From: Chryseobacterium sp. GVT01B
GTDB taxonomy: Bacteria; Bacteroidota; Bacteroidia; Flavobacteriales; Weeksellaceae
NCBI RefSeq assembly: GCF_019970045.1
Contig: NZ_JAHXYI010000003.1
Location: 248,001 to 312,000 of the forward strand
Direction of reading: 5' to 3'
DNA: 64,000 nucleotides
Shown here: positions 27,059 through 34,826 of the stretch, piece after piece
Layout of the letters: every line of letters starts with the position of its first letter
Position numbering within the stretch: position 1 is the stretch's first letter
The notes under the pieces: generated by a model
Seen by the model: the letters and a program-made list of their open reading frames with translations, nothing else
What the model was told of the DNA's origin: nothing
Databases searched by the model: none
Made by a program: the position numbers and the translations under genes

Positions 27059-27619
27059 ATGAGTTATTGTTTAGCAATAGAAGGCATGCAGCCCGAGAGC
27101 AGAAAAGAACTGCACAAAAATTACCATGACAACTATTATGGATTTCCTATTCATGATGATAATGAGTTGTTTGGAAGGTTGATTCTGGAAATCAACCAGG
27201 CAGGCTTAAGCTGGGAAACTGTTCTGAAAAAAGAAGACAGTTTCAGAAAAGCATATGATCATTTTGATATTCAGAAAATAGCAGCTTATACAGAGGATGA
27301 CCGCGAAAGGCTTTTGAATGACAGTGGAATTATCAGAAATAAATTAAAGGTAAATGCAGCGATTGAAAATGCCAGAACGATTATAAACCTTCAGAAAGAA
27401 TTCGGATCATTTGAAAAGTGGCTGGAACATCATCATCCTAAAACATTGCAGGAATGGATGAAGTTATTCAAAAAAACATTCAAATTCACAGGCGGAGAAA
27501 TAGTAAACGAATTTCTTATGAGCACAGGATATCTTAAAGGAGCCCATCATGAAACCTGCCCGATACATTCAAAAGTTTTGGCTCAAAAGCCTTTGTGGAA
27601 AGAAAATTTGAGTAAATAA
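27059..27619 (+). CDS. tag: DNA-3-methyladenine glycosylase I
   Basis: Tag removes 3-methyladenine from alkylated DNA, the first step of base-excision repair. The 186-residue protein has the family start MSYCLAIEGM, then YHDNYYGFPIHDDNELFGRL, ILEINQAGLSWETVLKKEDS with FRKAYDHFD, and NDSGIIRNKLKVNAAIENA (helix-hairpin-helix region). The zinc snap is seen as Cys4 and His23 with His163 (or His164) and Cys167 near the C-terminus (GAHHETCPIH). It is monocistronic, followed by a long inverted repeat. Confidence 0.94.
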   Translation: MSYCLAIEGMQPESRKELHKNYHDNYYGFPIHDDNELFGRLILEINQAGLSWETVLKKEDSFRKAYDHFDIQKIAAYTEDDRERLLNDSGIIRNKLKVNAAIENARTIINLQKEFGSFEKWLEHHHPKTLQEWMKLFKKTFKFTGGEIVNEFLMSTGYLKGAHHETCPIHSKVLAQKPLWKENLSK

Positions 27620-27624
27620 TAAAC

Positions 27625-27697
27625 TTAGATTCCTACGGAATGACACAATGTGTGCTTAATGTCAAACACTTCTTTTTGTCATTCCGTAGGAATCTAA
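27625..27697. repeat. Long inverted repeat, TAGATTCCTA family
   Basis: Perfect 21-base arms (27625-27645 and 27677-27697) include TAGATTCCTACGGAATGACA and its complement, around a 31-base loop. There is a short T-run after the right arm, so it may also work as a terminator for tag. The word TAGATTCCTA recurs in the hairpin at 29339-29377. Confidence 0.85.
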
Positions 27698-27754
27698 ATT
27701 TTTTAGTTTTTATTTAGAGCTTCAATCAGTTCTTTAAGCTCATAAGAGGATTAT

Positions 27755-28264
27755 TTACTTCATACTTCTCACAGAAACATCCGGTTTTTCACCTTGAGGA
27801 ACAATGAAAATAGCATTATCACTGATGGTATCTCCCGGATCGAAATAATAGCTGCCGGTTACAGGAATTGTACTGTTTACAAATTTTCCGGATTTGTCAT
27901 AGGCAGAATAGGTAACATTGATCATCTGAGCTTTCATTTTTAACTCTATTTTTTTAGAGGTCAGTCTTGCTCCGGTTGCATTAATGCAGTCTAGTTCTAC
28001 AAGGCCAATATTGCTTACAATTTGAGGAAAAGCTGATAATCTGATATTGTAGGCTTTATCTGAAGTATTTTTTACGGATGCAGAAACTTTATAGCGGTCA
28101 TAGGATTTTCCACCAGATTCTACACTTTCTTTGTTGAGGATGTTAAAGGTAACAGCCATTCCGTTGATATCAATGGTCTGGCCATCAGAAATTTTCTGTG
28201 CATTCAGAAGGTTTCCTAAAAAAGTGAATGCCGTAAGAGTTAGAAAAAAAGTAAGGTTTTTCAT
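27755..28264 (-). CDS. Secreted protein of unknown function
   Basis: I do not recognise this 169-residue protein. It has a clear signal peptide (MKNLTFFLTLTAFTFLGNLL with AQ cleavage at about 23). The mature region looks like a beta-sandwich: KYKVSASVKNTSDKAYNIRL-type strands, TSKKIELKMKAQMINVTYSA, and a repeated alternation of hydrophobic residues. The RYKVSASVKNTSDKA part is like DUF4352/Ig-like extracellular domains, which is only a fold impression. It converges with tag and lies downstream of, but 79 bases from, the HxlR regulator gene on the same strand. Confidence 0.7.
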   Translation of the reverse strand: MKNLTFFLTLTAFTFLGNLLNAQKISDGQTIDINGMAVTFNILNKESVESGGKSYDRYKVSASVKNTSDKAYNIRLSAFPQIVSNIGLVELDCINATGARLTSKKIELKMKAQMINVTYSAYDKSGKFVNSTIPVTGSYYFDPGDTISDNAIFIVPQGEKPDVSVRSMK

Positions 28265-28343
28265 GGAAGTTATTTTGAAATTTAATGATAATTAAATTTA
28301 TGCAAAAAATAATACCGTAAAAATTCTTTAACCAAAAATATTT

Positions 28344-28709
28344 TTATTCCTTATCCATAATCTGTTTATGTTCATTTCCCCATTTTTCAAACTCCAGGAT
28401 AATGGGCTTCAGCTTATACCCGATTTCTGTAAGTTCATATTCTACCCGTGGCGGAACCTCGGCATATACAGTTCTGGTAATGATCTTGTCCTCTTCCAGT
28501 CTGCGAAGCTGAAGAGTAAGCATCCTTTCGGTGATATTCTGCAGACGCTTTCTTAATTCCCCGAATCTCATTTTTCCATTGATCAGATAGCAGCAGATTG
28601 CCAATGCCCATTGTCCTCCGATAATGTTGGAGGCATAGATTTCCGGACACTCATCAGCAAGTGCTTTCTTGTTGGCAAAATTCGTTGAAGTTTCCTTTAT
28701 TTTAGTCAT
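28344..28709 (-). CDS. HxlR family winged-helix transcriptional regulator
   Basis: A 121-residue HxlR-type regulator with the classical sequence CPEIYASNIIGGQWALAICC, then LINGKMRFGELRKRLQNITE, RMLTLQLRRLEEDKIITRTV and VEYELTEIGYKLKPIILEFE. The family senses redox or electrophilic stress, usually through an N-terminal Cys, here Cys20. It is divergent from a flavodoxin-fold oxidoreductase gene, the common pairing, and a long palindrome lies in the shared promoter region. It probably represses that gene and itself. Confidence 0.92.
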   Translation of the reverse strand: MTKIKETSTNFANKKALADECPEIYASNIIGGQWALAICCYLINGKMRFGELRKRLQNITERMLTLQLRRLEEDKIITRTVYAEVPPRVEYELTEIGYKLKPIILEFEKWGNEHKQIMDKE

Positions 28710-28750
28710 TACTTACATTTTTTATAGTACCATACAATGGGTAGCTAATG

Positions 28751-28775
28751 TACGAAATGTAAGTTACGTATCGTA
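28751..28775. promoter_or_regulatory. 25-base palindromic operator, HxlR/oxidoreductase promoter
   Basis: TACGA (28751-28755) and TCGTA (28771-28775) flank an inner GTAA-G-TTAC. In all, 10 of 12 positions on each side are self-complementary. It overlaps the upstream part of the oxidoreductase promoter, whose -7 box TAATTTTG lies at 28774-28781. A half-site-like ACTTACATTT lies at about 28710-28719 next to the HxlR ATG. Confidence 0.7.
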
Positions 28776-28781
28776 ATTTTG
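28774..28781 (+). promoter_or_regulatory. -7 box of the oxidoreductase gene
   Basis: TAATTTTG fits TAnnTTTG exactly and ends 19 bases before the ATG at 28801. Its first two bases are the last bases of the palindrome, as expected if the regulator excludes polymerase. Confidence 0.6.
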
Positions 28782-28800
28782 TATTAGAAATTTAAACATA

Positions 28801-29331
28801 ATGAAGACTTTAGTAATTGTTACCCACCCTGATATAGAAAAATCAGCGATTAATAAGAAATGGATTGATGAATTGAAAAAATATCCTGAAAAATATACGG
28901 TCCATCAATTATACGAAGCTTATCCAGATGGAAAAATCAATGTGGCACAGGAACAAAAGATGATGGAATCTTACGATAAAATTGTATTTCAGTTTCCTTT
29001 TTACTGGTTCAGCAGTCCGCCGCTTTTAAAACAATGGCTGGATGAGGTTGTTTTGTACGGCTGGGCTTATGGAAGCAACAGTGGTTTCAAACTGGCCGGA
29101 AAGAAAATGTCATTGGCAGTTACCGCAGGAATCGATGAAGAAGGGTATAGCGCATCCGGAGAATATAAATATACCATGAAGGAACTTTTCAGACCTTATG
29201 AACTGACTTTTGATTATATAAAGGCAGATTACAAAGAACCTTTCGTTTATTACGGAATTGAAAGAGATTCTTCCGATGAATGGATCAACAGAAGTGTTCC
29301 GATGTATCTGGAGTTTCTGGATAATTTATAA
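28801..29331 (+). CDS. NAD(P)H-dependent oxidoreductase, flavodoxin-like fold
   Basis: A 176-residue FMN- or FAD-dependent quinone reductase of the KefF/MdaB/YheR group. The N-terminus MKTLVIVTHPDIEKSAINKK is the nucleotide-loop strand, followed by QFPFYWFSSPPLLKQWLDEV, YGWAYG and AVTAGIDEEGYSASGEYKYT, all characteristic of the family (Flavodoxin_2). It reduces quinones or other electrophiles by two electrons. It is divergent from an HxlR regulator with a palindrome between them, suggesting induction by electrophiles or quinones. An inverted repeat follows the stop. Confidence 0.92.
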   Translation: MKTLVIVTHPDIEKSAINKKWIDELKKYPEKYTVHQLYEAYPDGKINVAQEQKMMESYDKIVFQFPFYWFSSPPLLKQWLDEVVLYGWAYGSNSGFKLAGKKMSLAVTAGIDEEGYSASGEYKYTMKELFRPYELTFDYIKADYKEPFVYYGIERDSSDEWINRSVPMYLEFLDNL

Positions 29332-29338
29332 AAATTAG

Positions 29339-29377
29339 TAGGAGTCTATTTTGATGTTTTTCCAAAATAGATTCCTA
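29339..29377. repeat. Inverted repeat, TAGATTCCTA family
   Basis: TAGGAGTCTATTTT and AAAATAGATTCCTA pair over 14 bp with a single G-T wobble around an 11-base loop. It shares TAGATTCCTA with the long repeat at 27625. It lies between converging genes and could serve as a weak terminator. Confidence 0.65.
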
Positions 29378-29423
29378 TTGTATATTAATTTGTGATGTTG
29401 ATTAAATTTAAAAGATAAAATCC

Positions 29424-31010
29424 TTATCCCACCGTAGGCGTATCCTCTTCTTTCAGTATTTTCTTCTCTTTCATCGTAAGCATCATTCTTTCATATTTGT
29501 ACTTTTCCCAGTCGAATCCGTTGAGAAAATCAAGGGCGGCCTGGAAACCTCTGTTGAAAAGCTCTTCCTTTTCTTCTTTTTTCATAAAGAAATTCAGCCA
29601 GCTGCTGGTACCACAGTTGACACTCTGTATACTGTATAAATGGTAAAAAGTATGTTTGGTAAGGAAAGTTTTGTCATTAAAACCTTTCAATGTACTGATG
29701 ATATTTCCGGCATAGCTGAAAGGTGTTTTAAGGATTTCTGCACTGGTTTTTCCTCTTTCCGAAAGAATAGCAGAATCACTCGTCAGCTGCACTCCAAAAA
29801 GTGGCATTCTCGGATAAAAAACTTCATCGGCATGAAACAGGTCAATAGGAAAATTGGAAATACTGCCTCCATCAATGAAAACCCCGGCAGGGTTGATGTC
29901 CTCAGGCTTGGTATTCATCCAATATCTCCAGGCATACTTTACGGAACTATCGTCTTTATTGATTTGTTTCTGAAAAGGTTCAAAGAAAAAAGGAACAGCC
30001 ATAGATGCTCTTACAAACTCAGCCGGACTAATGTGCTTCAGTTCCTCTTCGGACCAGTAGAGATTGGCCATCGTAGGAAGTTCCACCTTGATTTTTGCAT
30101 TGATATCGGTAGTGATGACAACATATTCAGATCTAAGAAGATAAAACGGATTGTTTTTATAATAATCGTTATTGAGGGCACTTTCATAGAAAATTCTATA
30201 TCGGGTCTGATCAATATGTTCCTTATTTTTTATTTTAATCTTTTCGATACTTTGCAGAGCCCTTGTATAATACTCCTGTCCGTTTCCATACCGATAGTTG
30301 AGGTTTAGATCACGTTCTTTCTGAATGAATTTTTCGTTGAGGTTAGCCACTGTTTTTATTCCAAATTGATCCAGTGCATTTTGCATGGTATTCTGAAAAA
30401 CATTTCCGGGATTGAGACCGCTGTTTTCCTTTCTGAAATTATGATACAGCTTTTGAATACAGAAAAAGAGAATGACAGCCGGAATCAGAGGAATCAAAAA
30501 CATCAGTTTGGCGTTCAGTATAGTGGTTGAAGAAGCCAAAAAAGGAATACTGATCAGGATAATAAACAGGATCGCAGCAATAATGGCATTGATCTTAAAA
30601 AAAATCTTATTGTTAAGCATCGCATGGAGCGTTGTTTTCACATAAGTCTTTCCATCCATAAAATCGGAAAAATCCCAGCTGAAAAGAATATCTTTGATAA
30701 GTTCACTTTTGGATTCTTCTTTGGTTTTACAGGCCGCAATGAGCATCGTATTAATGGCTCCGGCACTCGTTCCTGCCACTTTCAAAAAACGGATTCCAAA
30801 TATTTCCAGGCCATAAAGATAGCCTACCAATGCACTTCCCCAGACACCACCGCCTTCCTGTACAAACTCTATATACTGATTCCCGGACTGATCCAGAAGA
30901 TCAGAGAATTCTTTGCCGGATATATTCTCATGTAAGGCAGCCAGTTTATCTTTGGAGGCCTGCGAAAGAGAAGAATCTTCCAGAATCTTGTTGAGGTTTT
31001 CAGTGGTCAT
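29424..31010 (-). CDS. Patatin-like phospholipase, membrane-associated
   Basis: A 528-residue patatin-like lipase or acyl hydrolase. The oxyanion motif QEGGGVWGSALVGYL (about 51-65), the nucleophile Ser82 in GTSAG, and the catalytic Asp380 in FIDGGSISNFP complete the Ser-Asp dyad. Two adjacent hydrophobic segments (about 145-195, IAAILFIILISIPFLASSTT and LMFLIPLIPAVILFFCIQ) interrupt the catalytic domain, so it probably sits on the inner membrane. There is no signal peptide. The lipid substrate is unknown. It is 139 bases downstream of corA on the same strand. Confidence 0.9.
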   Translation of the reverse strand: MTTENLNKILEDSSLSQASKDKLAALHENISGKEFSDLLDQSGNQYIEFVQEGGGVWGSALVGYLYGLEIFGIRFLKVAGTSAGAINTMLIAACKTKEESKSELIKDILFSWDFSDFMDGKTYVKTTLHAMLNNKIFFKINAIIAAILFIILISIPFLASSTTILNAKLMFLIPLIPAVILFFCIQKLYHNFRKENSGLNPGNVFQNTMQNALDQFGIKTVANLNEKFIQKERDLNLNYRYGNGQEYYTRALQSIEKIKIKNKEHIDQTRYRIFYESALNNDYYKNNPFYLLRSEYVVITTDINAKIKVELPTMANLYWSEEELKHISPAEFVRASMAVPFFFEPFQKQINKDDSSVKYAWRYWMNTKPEDINPAGVFIDGGSISNFPIDLFHADEVFYPRMPLFGVQLTSDSAILSERGKTSAEILKTPFSYAGNIISTLKGFNDKTFLTKHTFYHLYSIQSVNCGTSSWLNFFMKKEEKEELFNRGFQAALDFLNGFDWEKYKYERMMLTMKEKKILKEEDTPTVG

Positions 31011-31149
31011 GATATTTTGTTTTGATGGTGTTTAGGTTAAAGACAAAAGTAATCAACCGATTTATATTTTATCGAAGATAAAATCTTTGCGTCTTAAAAT
31101 ATTATATTATTGCATATTCTCTGCGTCTTTGCGTTGATATAAAAATTAA

Positions 31150-32049
31150 TTACCACTGTCTTCTTCTCACATAAATAAAAGTACTGATCACAACCGTTGC
31201 CATCGCTCCCAGCGTTATAAAATAGCCGTATTTATGATGAAGCTCAGGCATATTGTCGAAGTTCATGCCATAAACCCCGGCAATAAAGGTGATGGGTAAG
31301 AAGTAAACAGAATAGATAGCCAGAACTTTCATCACCTGATTGGCCTTTTGATCCGAAAGTGCCAAAAACATGGAAATAAGGTTGGTAATCTGGATATTCA
31401 GATGATCAAAATCCGCCACAACATCTTTATGCTTATCTTTCAAATCAACAAACTCAGAGTCCTGTAAATTCAGCAGTTTAAATTTATCTATGGCATCTGT
31501 AGAAATCACCAGTACCCGTGAATTTAATCCTGATTTTCGCTTCAGTTTATAAAGACGGCGGATCTGGCTGGTATGATTGGTATTTTTAAGGAAAATCTCA
31601 TTCTCTATATTGTCCATAGTCTCGAACAGGCTTAAAGATTCATCATCAAAACTTTTCATGATCAATATCGCAATCATCAGCGTGATCTGCTGAGGATTAA
31701 GGTCTTCCTGAATCAAAGAGACTTTTTTCTTAACTTCCGTGATACTTCTGGTTTTCATCCTGTGGATGGTGATAATGGTATTCTCCACCAGAAAAATTCC
31801 AATCTTGGTGCTGATATCACTGATGGTATTCAGATTCTTTCTTTCCAGCTCTGTGCTTTCACGAAGGAGAAAGAATTTGACATTTCCGTCCTCTTCATAT
31901 TTGGGAAGGTGGTTGGGATCCATGGTATCTTCCAGCAGGAGATTATTGATTTCATATCTTTCATGAAGGAATTTCAGGTCTTCTGCAGTAGGAGCCTCTA
32001 CATCTACCCATTCGCACTGGGAGGTTCTGTATATCGTATCAATTGGCAT
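31150..32049 (-). CDS. corA: CorA family magnesium/divalent cation transporter
   Basis: A 299-residue CorA-type channel for Mg2+ (or Co2+/Ni2+). The N-terminal cytoplasmic domain (about 1-235) is followed by two TM helices. The first ends with the signature YGMN at 260-263 (GVYGMNFDNMPE) and the second is LGAMATVVISTFIYV with a basic tail RRRQW. Length and layout are those of a compact CorA. It is divergent from fabH. The gap between corA and the patatin gene carries CTTTGCGTC/TTTGCGTT words of low complexity. Confidence 0.92.
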   Translation of the reverse strand: MPIDTIYRTSQCEWVDVEAPTAEDLKFLHERYEINNLLLEDTMDPNHLPKYEEDGNVKFFLLRESTELERKNLNTISDISTKIGIFLVENTIITIHRMKTRSITEVKKKVSLIQEDLNPQQITLMIAILIMKSFDDESLSLFETMDNIENEIFLKNTNHTSQIRRLYKLKRKSGLNSRVLVISTDAIDKFKLLNLQDSEFVDLKDKHKDVVADFDHLNIQITNLISMFLALSDQKANQVMKVLAIYSVYFLPITFIAGVYGMNFDNMPELHHKYGYFITLGAMATVVISTFIYVRRRQW

Positions 32050-32096
32050 AAAGTAAAAATACTAATATTTTGAAAAACTATGTGTTAAATAAGTTT

Positions 32097-32104
32097 TATC
32101 TTTG
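32097..32104 (+). promoter_or_regulatory. -7 box upstream of fabH
   Basis: TATCTTTG fits TAnnTTTG and ends 18 bases before the fabH ATG at 32123. The nearest TTG (32070-32072) is 24 bases upstream. Confidence 0.6.
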
Positions 32105-32122
32105 CCAAAATTAAAAAACTAT

Positions 32123-33145
32123 ATGATTAAAAGTACAATAAAAGGTGTGGGATTTTATGTTCCAGATAACGTTGTTACAAATGATGATTTAGCAAAACTG
32201 ATGACTACCAATGATGAATGGATTACAGAAAGAACGGGTATCAAAGAAAGGAGACACAGAAAAAACCGGAATGACGCTCAGGAAACTACAGCTTATCTAG
32301 CATTTAAAGCCTCAGAAAAAGCTATTCAGAATGCTGGTCTTACCTCAAAAGATATTGACTTTATTGTTTTTGCAACCCTTTCTCCGGATTACTATTTTCC
32401 TGGAAGTGGAGTATTACTTCAGGACATGCTTGGATGTGGCACGATTGGCGCATTGGACGTGAGAAATCAATGTTCCGGATTTGTATATTCTATGAGTGTT
32501 GCGAATGCATTTATTAAATCAGGGACTTATAAAAATATTCTTGTGGTAGGAGCTGAAGTTCATTCTTTCGGCTTGGATTTTTCTGATGAGGGAAGAGGGG
32601 TTTCTGTTATTTTCGGAGATGGAGCAGGAGCAGTGGTACTTTCAGCTACCGAAGATGAAAATGCAGGTGATATTTTAGCCGTAAATATGCATTCTGAAGG
32701 TAAATATGCAGACGAACTTTGTACTCAGTTCCCGGGTTCAAAATTCGGATGGAGTGACAGAATGAGAAAAGAGCCTGAAAATGTAACCAATAAAGAAGTA
32801 TACCCAATCATGAACGGTAACTTCGTTTTCAAACATGCCGTAACAAGATTTCCTGAAACAATGATGGAAGCTTTGAACAAAGCAGGAAAAACAGTTGAAG
32901 ATCTTGATATGTTTATTCCACACCAGGCGAACCTTAGAATTGCTCAGTTTGTACAGGAAAAATTTGGTTTACCGAACGAAAAGGTATTTAACAATATTCA
33001 GAAATACGGAAACACAACCGCTGCTTCTATTCCTATTGCTTTAAGCGAAGCAATTGAGCAAGGGAAAATTAAAAGAGGAGATTTGGTCCTTCTTTCAGCT
33101 TTCGGAAGCGGATTTACATGGGGAAGTGTTCTTTTTGAATACTAA
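32123..33145 (+). CDS. fabH: Beta-ketoacyl-ACP synthase III-type enzyme
   Basis: FabH starts fatty-acid synthesis by condensing an acyl-CoA with malonyl-ACP. I use ATG 32123 (340 residues, MIKSTIKGVGFYVPDNVVTN) because the TTG frame start at 32102 lies inside the promoter. The triad is Cys117 in DVRNQCSGF, His267 in FIPHQANLRI and Asn297 in YGNTTAASIP. This copy has longer loops than E. coli FabH, as in the ketoacyl-ACP synthase III paralogues of Bacteroidota, so it could serve a specialised acyl chain (for example branched starters or an aryl polyene). It is monocistronic and ends before a repeat and a strong terminator. Confidence 0.88.
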   Translation: MIKSTIKGVGFYVPDNVVTNDDLAKLMTTNDEWITERTGIKERRHRKNRNDAQETTAYLAFKASEKAIQNAGLTSKDIDFIVFATLSPDYYFPGSGVLLQDMLGCGTIGALDVRNQCSGFVYSMSVANAFIKSGTYKNILVVGAEVHSFGLDFSDEGRGVSVIFGDGAGAVVLSATEDENAGDILAVNMHSEGKYADELCTQFPGSKFGWSDRMRKEPENVTNKEVYPIMNGNFVFKHAVTRFPETMMEALNKAGKTVEDLDMFIPHQANLRIAQFVQEKFGLPNEKVFNNIQKYGNTTAASIPIALSEAIEQGKIKRGDLVLLSAFGSGFTWGSVLFEY

Positions 33146-33231
33146 ATGAAGAGAGATAAGTTTCTTATTGTATCTTATAAAACAGAAGGATAGTTCTATT
33201 TTCACTTATATCACAACTGAAGACGTGAAAA

Positions 33232-33290
33232 TTCCCCTCCTTTGGAGGGGTGGCAAAAATTCAAAGAATTTTTGACGGGGTGGTTTGCCA
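33232..33290 (+). repeat. Flavobacterial-type intergenic repeat (CCCCTCCTTTGGAGGGG)
   Basis: CCCCTCCTTTGGAGGGG (33234-33250) is a 7-bp palindrome with a TTT loop, followed by TGGCAAAAATTCAAAGAATT (itself a hairpin AAAAATTC/GAATTTTT) and GACGGGGTGGTTTGCCA. I recall this composite as a widespread intergenic element in Chryseobacterium and relatives. Only one copy is in the window. Confidence 0.65.
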
Positions 33291-33311
33291 TTCCTGCTCA
33301 CCAAACAATAT

Positions 33312-33351
33312 AAAAAGACCGCAGAACTTCAGTTCTGCGGTCTTTATTTTA
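33312..33351. terminator. Bidirectional terminator between fabH and the thioredoxin-TPR gene
   Basis: A 15-bp perfect stem (AAAGACCGCAGAACT and AGTTCTGCGGTCTTT) has a two-base loop at 33329-33330, with A- and T-rich flanks. Confidence 0.9.
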
Positions 33352-33363
33352 TGACATTCCTAA

Positions 33364-34524
33364 TTAAAGGCTTTTCAATAATTTTTCAGTGTCAGTAGAA
33401 TCCTGTCCTGTGCTTTTTGCCAGTTCAATAGATTTTTCAGCCCATGTTCTTGCATTTTTCTTATCGCCAATCTTATTGTAAAGATTAGCTAAAGTATCAG
33501 TATTGGCAAAATTCTGGTCTTTCTTTACAGATTCCTGTGCCCATGCAATTGCTTTTTCCAGAGAAGTCTTATTGCTTACATTTTCAAAGAAATTCCATGC
33601 AAGAGAATTCAGCTCTTCAGAACCTGCAGCAGAATAATCTTTGTACAAATCAAGAATCAGTTTTTCATACTCAGGAATATCTTTATTCTTTAAAGCTCTG
33701 TTAGCTTTCATTCTTTTTAAGATCTTGTCAGCTTCTTCTTTGCTTAAGAATTTCTGAGTTTCAGACATGAAATAATTATCATCCCATTTTTTGGTATCAG
33801 CATTATATGCTTTTTTGGAGATGGTATTCAGTTTGATATTTTTGTCAAACTTTTCATACTTATCTTCCGGAAAGAATTTAACGATATCTGCTTTTTTGTC
33901 CTGAAAAATCTTGTACAAAGGGCTGTCTATAGTTTGAACCCCTGAAAGAAGCATTTGAACATCTTCCTGATCCAAAGTTGGTTTCTGCTGGAAATAACGG
34001 TTAAGTACTTTACCGGCAAACTCAGCGTCATTATACATGGTAAGCCCTGCAAGATTCTTTAAAAACTCAGGATCTTTTTCTCCTTTCTCAAACTGTTCCT
34101 TCAGAGAAGTTAATCTTTTGTTCGGATCTTCAGCATCTTTGGCAAACTGGATAAAGTCTTTTTCTTCAACATATCCCAGAGTTCTGTGTACCGCTTCACC
34201 ATTTCCGTCAATGAACAGATAAGTAGGGAATGCTTTTACATTATATTTCTTAGCTAACTCAATTCCTTCACCTTTTTCCATATCAATTTTAGCATTGATA
34301 AAGTGAGAATTATAGTAGTCACCCACAGACTGAAGTGGGAAAATATTTTTTACCATTAGTTTACAAGGTCCACACCATGAAGCATATGCATCTATAAAGA
34401 CCAGTTTTTTTTCTTTTTTTGCTTTGGCAAGGATAGAGGCAAAATTGCCGTCTTCAAATTTAATTCCCTGTGCCCATGCAAGAACTCCTATAAAGATTGA
34501 GGATAGTATTGCTATTTTTTTCAT
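33364..34524 (-). CDS. Secreted thioredoxin-fold protein with C-terminal TPR-like helices
   Basis: A 386-residue periplasmic thiol-disulfide protein. A signal peptide (MKKIAILSSIFIGVLAWAQ) is followed by a thioredoxin domain with the active site WCGPC at residues 50-54 and VKAFPTYLFIDGNGEAVHRT (cis-Pro loop). After about residue 135 the protein is all-helical, ending in a TPR-like repeat (NLYNKIGDKKNARTWAEKSI). This Trx-plus-helical layout is common in Bacteroidota; partners are unknown but it probably reduces or isomerises disulfides in the periplasm. It converges with fabH. Confidence 0.88.
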   Translation of the reverse strand: MKKIAILSSIFIGVLAWAQGIKFEDGNFASILAKAKKEKKLVFIDAYASWCGPCKLMVKNIFPLQSVGDYYNSHFINAKIDMEKGEGIELAKKYNVKAFPTYLFIDGNGEAVHRTLGYVEEKDFIQFAKDAEDPNKRLTSLKEQFEKGEKDPEFLKNLAGLTMYNDAEFAGKVLNRYFQQKPTLDQEDVQMLLSGVQTIDSPLYKIFQDKKADIVKFFPEDKYEKFDKNIKLNTISKKAYNADTKKWDDNYFMSETQKFLSKEEADKILKRMKANRALKNKDIPEYEKLILDLYKDYSAAGSEELNSLAWNFFENVSNKTSLEKAIAWAQESVKKDQNFANTDTLANLYNKIGDKKNARTWAEKSIELAKSTGQDSTDTEKLLKSL

Positions 34525-34826
34525 AAGAACTTTTTATTCCCTGCAAATGTAATAAATATGATGACACATGAGCCGTCCATATTGAAAATAATTATAAAGG
34601 AACTTTAGTTTTAAAACAGATATCAGTTCATATGAAGGAAAATCATTTATTATTTTGGTCTAATTATTAAAATTAATGTAAATCATTGTTTTAAGTTAAA
34701 TGATTAAATTTCAATATAATGTTTTAATAAAAAATAAAATATCACTAGTTTTGTAAAAAAACAAAAAGACACCCCGTGAAAATAATGATGAATTATTATA
34801 AAATAAAAATAATAATTTGTTTTTGT
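34525..34826. other. 302-base divergent promoter region
   Basis: Two -7 boxes are seen: CAAATGTA at 34544-34551 (TACATTTG on the minus strand, for the thioredoxin-TPR gene, 20 bases upstream of its ATG) and TAGTTTTG at 34746-34753 on the plus strand for the TPR/AraC gene. The middle is AT-rich with no ORF or repeat. Confidence 0.6.

Noticed and set aside
29640-30308. A 222-codon plus-strand frame opposite the patatin gene
   Set aside because: It lies entirely antisense to a gene with intact catalytic motifs, its composition is Phe/Ile/Arg-rich without domains, and it has no promoter or start context.
34776-34826. GTG start of the TPR/AraC gene
   Set aside because: Seventeen extra residues would precede the hydrophobic signal; ATG 34827 gives a standard signal peptide.
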